Source: an uncultured Eubacteriales bacterium (GTDB lineage Bacteria > Bacillota > Clostridia > UMGS1883). From it: DNA of 7,516 bases. The stretch's first letter is position 1; each line of letters opens with the position of its first letter. The stretch spans positions 1 through 7,516 of the forward strand of contig CAJJUC010000111.1 in the NCBI GenBank assembly GCA_905195005.1, given 5' to 3'. Of the stretch, positions 1-6,107 are shown piece after piece. The position numbers and the translations under genes are program-made. A model generated the notes under the pieces. It made no database searches and had not been told where the DNA came from. It was given only the letters and a program-made list of their open reading frames with translations.

Positions 1-864
1 GTTCTGGTGAGCGGAACAGACGGCGTGGGCACAAAGCTTAAGCTTGCGTTTCTGCTCGGAAAGCACGACACTGTCGGAATCGACTGCGTTGCAATGTGCG
101 TGAACGATATAATCTGCTGCGGAGCAAAGCCCTTGTTTTTCCTTGACTATATTGCGTGCGGAAAGAACTATCCCGAAAAAATCGCGGAGATAGTTTCGGG
201 AATCGCAGAGGGCTGCGTGCAGGCGGGCTGCGAACTCATCGGCGGAGAAACTGCCGAAATGCCCGGATTTTACGATGCCGAGGAATATGACCTTGCAGGC
301 TTCAGCGTCGGCGTTGTTGACAAATCAAAAATACTTGATAAAACTGCAATTACAGAGGGCGACGTTATTATTGCGCTTGCGTCGAGCGGAGTTCATTCAA
401 ACGGATTTTCGCTTGTCAGAAAGGTTTTCGATGTTGAAAACAGCGATATAACATCGCCTGTTGATTTTCTCGGCGGAAAATCGCTCGGCGAAACGTTGCT
501 CACACCCACAAAAATATATGTTAAGCCGATGCTTGCACTTTTCGATAAGGTTACGGTTAAGGCTATTTCGCATATTACGGGCGGCGGCTTTTACGAAAAT
601 ATTCCGCGCAGCCTGCCCGACGGCTTCGGCGCAAAAATAGAGCGCAGAGCCGTGAAGGTTCTCCCGATTTTCGAGCTGCTCGCAAAAACGGGAAATATTG
701 ACGAACACGATATGTTCAACACCTTTAATATGGGCGTCGGAATGAGCGTTACCGTCAGCAAAAACGATGCGGACAAGGCGCTTGAAATTCTCCGTGCAAA
801 CGGTGAGGACGCTTATATTATCGGTGAAATCATAAAGTCCGATGAAAGCGTGACAATATGCTGA
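1..864 (+). CDS. purM: Phosphoribosylformylglycinamidine cyclo-ligase (AIR synthetase), 5'-truncated by window edge
   Basis: PurM uses ATP to close FGAM into aminoimidazole ribonucleotide (AIR) in the cytoplasm. The frame is open from base 1, giving 287 residues. Family members are about 340 to 350 residues, so roughly 55 to 60 N-terminal residues lie outside the window. Visible PurM signatures, numbered from the first complete codon, are the SGTDGVGTK nucleotide/substrate loop (residues 4-12), GGETAEMPG (81-89), SSGVHSNGFSLVRK (from 128) and HITGGGFYENIPR (from 191). An FN-x-GVGM segment follows in the C-terminal half. The gene ends at TGA 862-864 and overlaps purN by 7 bp, so the two are probably translationally coupled. 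All later family blocks are present, with no frameshift, so the truncation is only an effect of the window edge. Identification is by family motifs recalled from E. coli PurM and is very secure. Confidence 0.97.
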   Translation, partial: VLVSGTDGVGTKLKLAFLLGKHDTVGIDCVAMCVNDIICCGAKPLFFLDYIACGKNYPEKIAEIVSGIAEGCVQAGCELIGGETAEMPGFYDAEEYDLAGFSVGVVDKSKILDKTAITEGDVIIALASSGVHSNGFSLVRKVFDVENSDITSPVDFLGGKSLGETLLTPTKIYVKPMLALFDKVTVKAISHITGGGFYENIPRSLPDGFGAKIERRAVKVLPIFELLAKTGNIDEHDMFNTFNMGVGMSVTVSKNDADKALEILRANGEDAYIIGEIIKSDESVTIC

Positions 865-1469
865 GGGCAAGAATTGCCGTTTTGGTTTCGGGCGGCGGCA
901 CAAATTTGCAGGCGCTTATCGACGCGCAGAAAAGAGGCGTAATATCAAGCGGAGAGATTGCTCTCGTCATTTCAAACAACGAAAATGCATATGCACTCAC
1001 GCGGGCAAAGGAAAACGGAATTGCCGCCGAGGTTGTTAAAAAAAGCGGCGGAAATCAAGCTGCTTTTGAGGCAAAATTATCGGCGCTGCTTGAAAAAAAC
1101 AGGATTGACTTAATCGTTCTTGCCGGGTTCATGAGCATACTCAGCGAAAGCTTCACATCGCGGTATCCCAAGAGAATAATAAACGTGCACCCGTCGCTGA
1201 TTCCCTCCTTCTGCGGAAAAGGCTTCTACGGACTTCGTGTTCACGAGGCGGCGCTCAGCCGCGGCGTTAAAGTAACGGGGGCAACGGTTCATTTTGTCAA
1301 TGAAATACCGGACGGCGGAGAAATAATTTTACAGAAGGCAGTTAAGATTTTAAAAACCGACACGCCGCAATCGCTTCAAAAGCGCGTTATGAAAATTGCG
1401 GAATGGAAGATACTGCCGCAGGCGGCGCAGCTCGTTTGCGAAAATATTGTAAAGGAGAGCGAAAAATGA
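858..1469 (+). CDS. purN: Phosphoribosylglycinamide formyltransferase (folate-dependent GAR transformylase)
   Basis: PurN transfers the formyl group of 10-formyl-tetrahydrofolate to GAR, giving FGAR. The 203-residue length is normal for the family. An N-terminal Rossmann-like start carries the phosphate-binding loop VSGGGTNLQAL (residues 10-20). LAGFM is at 88-92. The expected catalytic triad is Asn109, His111 (in INVHPSLIP) and Asp152 (in PDGGEIIL), matching E. coli N106/H108/D144. Between HPSLIP and VHEAAL there is a longer loop, SFCGKGFYGLR (117-127), than in E. coli; I recall this loop from clostridial PurN proteins. The start at ATG 858 is the only ATG downstream of the in-frame TGA at 843 that retains the first strand. 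It has no good Shine-Dalgarno and lies inside the end of purM, so reinitiation after purM is likely. Its own stop overlaps the next start as ATGA (1466-1469). Confidence 0.96.
   Translation: MLRARIAVLVSGGGTNLQALIDAQKRGVISSGEIALVISNNENAYALTRAKENGIAAEVVKKSGGNQAAFEAKLSALLEKNRIDLIVLAGFMSILSESFTSRYPKRIINVHPSLIPSFCGKGFYGLRVHEAALSRGVKVTGATVHFVNEIPDGGEIILQKAVKILKTDTPQSLQKRVMKIAEWKILPQAAQLVCENIVKESEK
1451..1457 (+). promoter_or_regulatory. Ribosome binding site deciding the purO start
   Basis: AAAGGAG lies inside the last codons of purN, 8 nt before the ATG at 1466. The purO frame also stays open upstream to an ATG at 1403, but that start has no comparable site and would add 21 residues overlapping purN. 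This site supports the 1466 start. Confidence 0.8.
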
Positions 1470-2185
1470 ACGTTTACGAAATAAAATCCATGGGTGAAAG
1501 AATAAAAGGCAATTCATATGTCGGGCGCGGAATCACGGTCGGCAAAAGCGCAGGCGGAAAATATGCCGCGGCGGCATATTTTATCATGGGAAGAAGCGAA
1601 AATTCGCGCAACAGAATATTTGCGGAAAGCGGCGATGATGTTACGATATTCCCGTTTGACGAATCAAAGGTTGAAGATCCGTCGCTTATCATTTATTCGC
1701 CGATAAGAAAGCTTGACAACAGGCTCATCGTAACAAACGGCGACCAGACGGACACCATATGCAATTTTCTTAAAACGAAGCGCAATTTCATTCAGGCGCT
1801 GAACACGCGCGGCTTCGAGCCCGATAAGCCGAATTTTACCCCGCGGATAAGCGCGATGCTGACGTTTGATAAGAGTAACTTTTCGTATGATATGAGCATC
1901 TTGAAAAGCATTGACGAAAACGGAAGCGCCTGCTCGCGCTTCACATTCAGCTATCCGTCAGTCAGCGGATTGGGGCATTTCATTCACACTTATAACTGTG
2001 ACGGTAATCCGATTCCGTCCTTCACGGGTGAGCCGGAGCGCGTGTCCGTTCCGGATTCAATTGACGAATTTACAAATGATATCTGGAATAATCTTGATGA
2101 AAACAACCGTGTTTCGCTTTATGTGAGGTATATTGACCTTGAAACCGGTGAAGCCGAAAACAGGATGATTAATAAGAATAAATAA
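1466..2185 (+). CDS. purO: IMP cyclohydrolase, PurO type
   Basis: This is the probable last enzyme of IMP synthesis, closing FAICAR to IMP. The 239-residue protein has no similarity to the N-terminal cyclohydrolase domain of bifunctional PurH. It matches the PurO/IMP_cyclohyd family as I recall it from the Methanothermobacter enzyme: SYVGRGITVGK (residues 17-27) against Y-L-GR; FIMGRSENSRNR (39-50) against the SRSFPNR block; VTNGDQTDTI (89-98) against VSNGSHTDTI; and a segment ending NFTPRISA (123-130) against LNTPRIAA. It is some 35 to 40 residues longer than the archaeal protein as I recall it. The extra length includes an Asp/Asn/Glu-rich tail from about residue 197. No signal peptide or membrane segment is visible. 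The start is fixed by the Shine-Dalgarno at 1451-1457, and the gene overlaps purN by 4 bp. Its place in a pur operon, next to an AICAR formyltransferase lacking its cyclohydrolase half, supports the function strongly. Activity is inferred. Confidence 0.88.
   Translation: MNVYEIKSMGERIKGNSYVGRGITVGKSAGGKYAAAAYFIMGRSENSRNRIFAESGDDVTIFPFDESKVEDPSLIIYSPIRKLDNRLIVTNGDQTDTICNFLKTKRNFIQALNTRGFEPDKPNFTPRISAMLTFDKSNFSYDMSILKSIDENGSACSRFTFSYPSVSGLGHFIHTYNCDGNPIPSFTGEPERVSVPDSIDEFTNDIWNNLDENNRVSLYVRYIDLETGEAENRMINKNK
1558..1582 (+). repeat. Perfect 25-nt inverted repeat inside purO
   Basis: Two 12-base arms (1558-1569 and 1571-1582) are exact reverse complements around a single central G. As RNA it could fold into a 10-bp stem (1558-1567 with 1573-1582) with a 5-nt loop. 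It encodes the symmetric peptide KYAAAAYF at residues 32-39 of PurO. A coding coincidence is the simplest explanation. There is no T-run after the stem as in an intrinsic terminator. Confidence 0.6.
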
Positions 2186-2195
2186 GGAGACCGAC

Positions 2196-3632
2196 ATGGA
2201 TAGTTCAAAGAAAAAATATATTTCGCCGTTTTCAACGCGCTATGCCTCCGATGAAATGCAGCATGTTTTTTCAGAGGAGTTTAAGTTTAAAACATGGCGC
2301 AGACTCTGGATTGCGCTTGCAAAGGCTGAAAAGCAGCTCGGACTCGATATAACGGACGAACAGATTGCCGAAATGGAGAAGTTTAAGGACGACATTAATT
2401 ATGAGGTTGCGCAGGAGCGCGAAAAGCTTGTCCGCCACGATGTTATGAGCCATGTTTATGCTTATGGGCAGCAGTGCCCCAAGGCAGAGCCGATTATCCA
2501 CCTCGGCGCAACAAGCTGCTATGTCGGCGACAACACGGATGTTATTATAATGAAAGAGGCTTCCGGAATTATTCTTGCAAAAGCGGCACAGGTTGTGAAA
2601 AATCTTGCGGAATTTGCGGAGGAATATAAGGCGCTTCCGTGCCTTGCCTACACGCATTTGCAGCCGGCGCAGCTCACAACGGTCGGAAAGCGAGCCACAC
2701 TTTGGATGTATGAGCTTATTTCGGATATTGAGGAGCTGGAGCACAGAATAAAAACGCTGAAGCTTCTCGGTTCAAAAGGAACAACCGGAACGCAGGCGAG
2801 CTTTATGGAGCTTTTTTCGGGTGATGAGGAAAAGGTTAAAAAGCTTGAGGCGCTGATCGCCGAGGATATGGGATTTGAAAGCTGCGTTGCTGTTTCGGGG
2901 CAGACATATTCGCGGAAAACGGACGCATACTTCCTTTCCGTTCTTTCCGGCTTTGCGCAGAGCGCTTATAAATTTTCAAATGATTTGAGAATCCTTCAGT
3001 CATTTGAAGAAATGGAGGAACCGTTTGAAAAAAATCAGATCGGTTCTTCAGCAATGCCTTACAAGCGCAATCCCATGCGCTCGGAGCGCATTTCCTCGCT
3101 TGCGCGCTATGTTATCTGCGATTCGTTAAACCCGGCATTTACAGCCGGAACACAGTGGTTCGAACGCACGCTTGACGATTCCGCAAACAAGAGAATTTCG
3201 GTTGCTGAGGCATTTCTGGCAGTTGACGCAATCTTAAACATTTATATTAATGTGACCGGCGGACTGGTTGTTTATGATAAGGTTATCCATCGCCGCATTA
3301 TGGAAAAGCTGCCGTTTATGGCAACGGAAAATATTATGATGCAGGCTGTGAAAAAGGGCGGAAACCGCCAGGAGCTGCATGAAAAGCTGCGCGTTCATTC
3401 CCATGCTGCCGCCGCAAAGGTGAAGCTTGAGGGCGGAAAAAATGACCTTATCGAACGGATTGCCGCAGATGATGCATTCCCCGTAACGCTTGAAGAAATA
3501 AAATCCGAGCTTGACCCGAAGCTTTACATCGGCAGAAGCGTTTCGCAGGTTGAGGAATTTCTTGCGGAAATCGCAAAGCCCGTCACAGACAAGTATTGCA
3601 AAGAAGAAATCAAGGCTGTTCTGAATGTGTAA
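2196..3632 (+). CDS. purB: Adenylosuccinate lyase, eukaryotic ADSL-like
   Basis: PurB is a homotetrameric lyase of the fumarase/aspartase superfamily. It acts twice: SAICAR to AICAR plus fumarate, and adenylosuccinate to AMP plus fumarate. The 478 residues are complete. Motifs in order are RHDVMSHVYAYG (from 80; His81 matches human His86), LGATSCYVGDNTD (103-115), the general-acid His154 in THLQPAQLTTVGKR (matches human His159), KGTTGTQASF (194-203), GQTYSRK (235-241), the superfamily signature loop GSSAMPYKRNPMRSE (283-297) with catalytic Ser284/285, WFERTLDDSANKR, and LPFMATENI. These strings, the length and a constant 5-residue offset at both histidines match human ADSL (484 aa) much better than the shorter Bacillus-type PurB (about 430 aa). 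AAGGAGA at 2184-2190 lies 5 nt before the ATG. The gap from purO is 10 bp. It is intact, with nothing missing from the active site. Confidence 0.97.
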   Translation: MDSSKKKYISPFSTRYASDEMQHVFSEEFKFKTWRRLWIALAKAEKQLGLDITDEQIAEMEKFKDDINYEVAQEREKLVRHDVMSHVYAYGQQCPKAEPIIHLGATSCYVGDNTDVIIMKEASGIILAKAAQVVKNLAEFAEEYKALPCLAYTHLQPAQLTTVGKRATLWMYELISDIEELEHRIKTLKLLGSKGTTGTQASFMELFSGDEEKVKKLEALIAEDMGFESCVAVSGQTYSRKTDAYFLSVLSGFAQSAYKFSNDLRILQSFEEMEEPFEKNQIGSSAMPYKRNPMRSERISSLARYVICDSLNPAFTAGTQWFERTLDDSANKRISVAEAFLAVDAILNIYINVTGGLVVYDKVIHRRIMEKLPFMATENIMMQAVKKGGNRQELHEKLRVHSHAAAAKVKLEGGKNDLIERIAADDAFPVTLEEIKSELDPKLYIGRSVSQVEEFLAEIAKPVTDKYCKEEIKAVLNV

Positions 3633-3644
3633 GGAGGAAAAAAG

Positions 3645-4826
3645 ATGCATGAATTTGAATTGAAATACGGCTGCAATCCCAATCAGAAGCCTGCCCGTAT
3701 ATATATGAAAAACGGAGAGCTTCCGATTGAGATTCTCAACGGCAGACCGGGATACATAAATTTTCTCGATGCGCTCAACAGCTGGCAGCTTGTAAAAGAG
3801 CTTAAAGAAGCGCTCGGAATGTGCGCGGCAACCTCGTTTAAGCATGTCAGCCCAACGTCGGCGGCTGTCGGTGTGAAAATGAGCGATGAGCTTAAAAAAG
3901 CATGTTTTGTTGACGATATTGCAGATCTCGATTCTTCGCCGCTTGCAACGGCATATGCACGTGCGCGCGGAACGGATAGGATGAGCTCGTTCGGGGACTG
4001 GATTGCGCTATCCGATAAGTGTGACGCAGTTTGCGCGCGCCTTATTGCGCGCGAGGTTTCGGACGGAATAATTGCACCCGATTATGATGACGACGCACTC
4101 GAAATCCTTAAATCCAAGAAAAAGGGTGCATACAATATTGTTAAAATCGACCCGTCATATGTTCCCGAAGCGACAGAGCACAAGGACGTGTTCGGAATAA
4201 CGTTTGAGCAGGGAAGAAATAACTTTATAATTAACCGTGAGCTGCTCGGAAATATCGTAACGGATAACAAAAACATGCCCGAGCCGGCAGTGCGTGATTT
4301 GATTATTTCACTTATAACGCTTAAGTACACGCAGTCAAATTCAGTGTGCTTTGCGGCGGACGGTCAGGCAATCGGCGTGGGCGCAGGTCAGCAGTCGCGT
4401 ATTCACTGCACGCGCCTTGCTGGAAATAAAGCGGACTTATGGCATCTCAGGCAGCATGAAAAAGTGCTGAATCTTCCTTTTAAAGAAGAAATCCGCCGCC
4501 CCGACCGTGACAATGCAATCGATATATACCTTTCGGAGGATTCTGACGATGTTTTGGCTGACGGAAACTGGCAGGCGCTTTTCACAAAGCGCCCCGAACC
4601 GTTCACAAGGGCGCAGCAGCGCGAATATCTTGCAGCGCTTTCCGGCGTTGCACTCGGTTCGGACGCATTTTTCCCGTTCGGCGATAACATTGAACGCGCG
4701 GCAAAAAGCGGCGTGAGCTACATTGCGCAGCCCGGCGGTTCAATCCGTGATGATAATGTTATCGAGTGCTGCAATAAGCACAACATGGTTATGGCAATGA
4801 CGGGAATGCGCCTGTTTCATCATTGA
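3645..4826 (+). CDS. purH: AICAR formyltransferase, single domain (PurH/ATIC C-terminal domain only)
   Basis: This enzyme transfers a formyl group from 10-formyl-tetrahydrofolate to AICAR, giving FAICAR. Bacterial PurH normally has about 510 to 530 residues, with IMP cyclohydrolase in the first 200. Here the protein is 393 residues and begins at the formyltransferase domain with LKYGCNPNQKPA (residues 6-17). Key features are Lys66-His67 in SFKHVSP (human ATIC Lys266-His267), YARARGTDRMSSFGD (104-118), REVSDGIIAP (136-145), KYTQSNSVCFA with Asn232 (227-237; human Asn431), GAGQQSRIHCTRLAG (246-260), SDAFFPFGDN (339-348) and the terminal RLFHH. All appear intact and resemble animal ATIC more than E. 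coli PurH. AAGGAGG at 3631-3637, 7 nt before the ATG, marks a real start. Upstream is complete purB, so no cyclohydrolase half was lost to a frameshift here. The missing activity is presumably supplied by PurO. Confidence 0.95.
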   Translation: MHEFELKYGCNPNQKPARIYMKNGELPIEILNGRPGYINFLDALNSWQLVKELKEALGMCAATSFKHVSPTSAAVGVKMSDELKKACFVDDIADLDSSPLATAYARARGTDRMSSFGDWIALSDKCDAVCARLIAREVSDGIIAPDYDDDALEILKSKKKGAYNIVKIDPSYVPEATEHKDVFGITFEQGRNNFIINRELLGNIVTDNKNMPEPAVRDLIISLITLKYTQSNSVCFAADGQAIGVGAGQQSRIHCTRLAGNKADLWHLRQHEKVLNLPFKEEIRRPDRDNAIDIYLSEDSDDVLADGNWQALFTKRPEPFTRAQQREYLAALSGVALGSDAFFPFGDNIERAAKSGVSYIAQPGGSIRDDNVIECCNKHNMVMAMTGMRLFHH

Positions 4827-4841
4827 TAGGAGGGGAAATAT

Positions 4842-6104
4842 ATGAAAATAATGGTAGTCGGCGGCGGCGGCCGCGAGCATGCAATTATAAAAAAGCTTAA
4901 GGAAAGCCCCAAGGCTGAAAAGATTTATGCCCTCCCCGGAAACGGCGGAATTGCCGCGGATGCGGAATGTGTGCCGATAGGTGCAAAGGATATTGACGGC
5001 ATTGTGAAATTTGCAGTTGAAAATAAGATTGATTTTGCCGTTGTCGCGCCGGATGATCCGCTTGTACTCGGTGCGGTTGACGCACTGAACGCCAAGGGCA
5101 TAAAGACATTCGGACCCGATAAAAAGGCGGCGATAATTGAGGGCAGCAAGGTCTTTTCAAAGCAGCTCATGAAAAAGTACGGGATTCCGACTGCCGCATA
5201 TGAAAGCTTTTCCGATATGGAAAAAGCGCTTGCATATGTTGAAAACGCCGCTGCGCCTATGGTTGTCAAGGCAGACGGGCTTGCTCTCGGAAAAGGCGTT
5301 ATAATCGCGCAGACGCGTGAAGAAGCGAAAAATGCCGTGAAAACAATCATGGGTGACAGGATTTTCGGCGAAAGCGGCAGCAGCATTGTTATTGAAGAAT
5401 TTCTCACAGGTCCCGAGGTTTCGGTTCTTGCATTCACAGACGGGAAAACGCTTGTTCCGATGGTTTCGTCAATGGATCATAAGCGCGCTCTTGACAACGA
5501 CAAGGGGCTTAATACCGGCGGAATGGGCACTGTTGCACCGAATCCGTATTACACGGAGGATATTGCAAAGGAATGTATGGAAAAGATTTTCATGCCCACT
5601 GTTGACGCGATGAATCAAGAGGGGAGAAGCTTTTCCGGCTGCCTGTACTTCGGGCTTATGCTCACGGAGAACGGCCCTAAGGTAATCGAATATAACTGCC
5701 GTTTCGGCGATCCCGAAACGCAGGTTGTGCTTCCGCTTTTAAAAAGCGATTTGCTTGAAATCATGCTTCATATATATGATAAAACGCTTGACAAAGCAAC
5801 CGTTGAATTTGAAAACGGCTGTGCGTGCTGCGTTGTCATGGCGTCGAGCGGATATCCGCAGAAATACGAAACAGGGTTTGAAATTTTAATGCCGTCAGAC
5901 AAAAATATCTATGTTGCCGGTGCAAAAACGGAAGGCGGAAAGCTTCTCACATCGGGCGGCAGAGTTCTCGGAGTAACGGAAACGGGAAAAACGCTTTCCG
6001 AGGCGATTGACAAAGCTTATAATACTGTAAAGCAAGTCGGCTTTACAAATGCATACTACAGAAAAGATATAGGAAAAAAGGCGCTTGAGGCAGAAAGGAA
6101 CTGA
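4842..6104 (+). CDS. purD: Phosphoribosylamine-glycine ligase (GAR synthetase)
   Basis: PurD joins phosphoribosylamine and glycine with ATP, giving GAR. It is a cytosolic ATP-grasp ligase. The 420-residue length is typical. The N-terminal domain starts with VVGGGGREHAI (residues 5-15) and LPGNGG (31-36). VVAPDDPLVLG (67-77) replaces the GPEAPLV block of E. coli. The ATP-grasp region has EGSKVFSKQLM (100-110), VKADGLALGKGVI (142-154), IEEFLTGPEVS (184-194), MDHKRALDNDKGLNTGGMG (211-229) and the metal-binding YNCRFGDPETQ (284-294). The C-terminal domain ends with TSGGRVLGVT (370-379) and YYRKDIG (405-411). A strong AGGAGG at 4828-4833 lies 8 nt before the ATG. The preceding gene ends in tandem stops (TGA TAG, 4824-4829), and the second stop overlaps this ribosome binding site. 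The gap is 15 bp. There is no fusion to purM or purN as in eukaryotes. Confidence 0.97.
   Translation: MKIMVVGGGGREHAIIKKLKESPKAEKIYALPGNGGIAADAECVPIGAKDIDGIVKFAVENKIDFAVVAPDDPLVLGAVDALNAKGIKTFGPDKKAAIIEGSKVFSKQLMKKYGIPTAAYESFSDMEKALAYVENAAAPMVVKADGLALGKGVIIAQTREEAKNAVKTIMGDRIFGESGSSIVIEEFLTGPEVSVLAFTDGKTLVPMVSSMDHKRALDNDKGLNTGGMGTVAPNPYYTEDIAKECMEKIFMPTVDAMNQEGRSFSGCLYFGLMLTENGPKVIEYNCRFGDPETQVVLPLLKSDLLEIMLHIYDKTLDKATVEFENGCACCVVMASSGYPQKYETGFEILMPSDKNIYVAGAKTEGGKLLTSGGRVLGVTETGKTLSEAIDKAYNTVKQVGFTNAYYRKDIGKKALEAERN
6094..6099 (+). promoter_or_regulatory. Ribosome binding site for purL
   Basis: AAAGGA lies inside the last codons of purD, 8 nt before the ATG at 6108. It supports that start, which follows the purD stop by only 3 bases. 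It is weaker than the AGGAGG sites before purH and purD. Confidence 0.65.
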
Positions 6105-6107
6105 CAC

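Noticed and set aside
34..45. Tandem AAGCTT AAGCTT in purM
   Set aside because: It is two Lys-Leu codon pairs in a conserved motif and carries no sign of a repeat element.
397..903. 168-codon - strand open frame over purM and the start of purN
   Set aside because: It is antisense to conserved purM motifs and shows no recognisable domain.
1403..1465. Upstream start for purO at ATG 1403
   Set aside because: It would add 21 residues unlike the family, lies entirely within purN, and lacks the strong ribosome binding site found before ATG 1466.
3234..3845. Long open frame of 203 codons on the - strand across the purB-purH junction
   Set aside because: It is antisense to two well-supported genes, has low-complexity Leu/Phe-rich composition and no recognisable domain. 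It is a side effect of codon choice in the real genes.
4824..4841. Possible terminator or regulatory site between purH and purD
   Set aside because: The 15-bp gap is filled by a second stop codon and the ribosome binding site. No stem-loop is present.
4925..5437. 170-codon - strand open frame rich in Ser/Ala/Phe inside purD
   Set aside because: It lies wholly within the conserved ATP-grasp coding sequence and has no family resemblance, so it is a shadow frame.
5490..5515. TTGACA followed by TAATAC inside purD as an internal promoter
   Set aside because: The spacing of about 14 nt is too short for a standard sigma-A promoter, the -10 match is weak, and the site lies in a conserved coding motif. 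Other TTGACA copies (near 1714 and 6144) have no -10 box.
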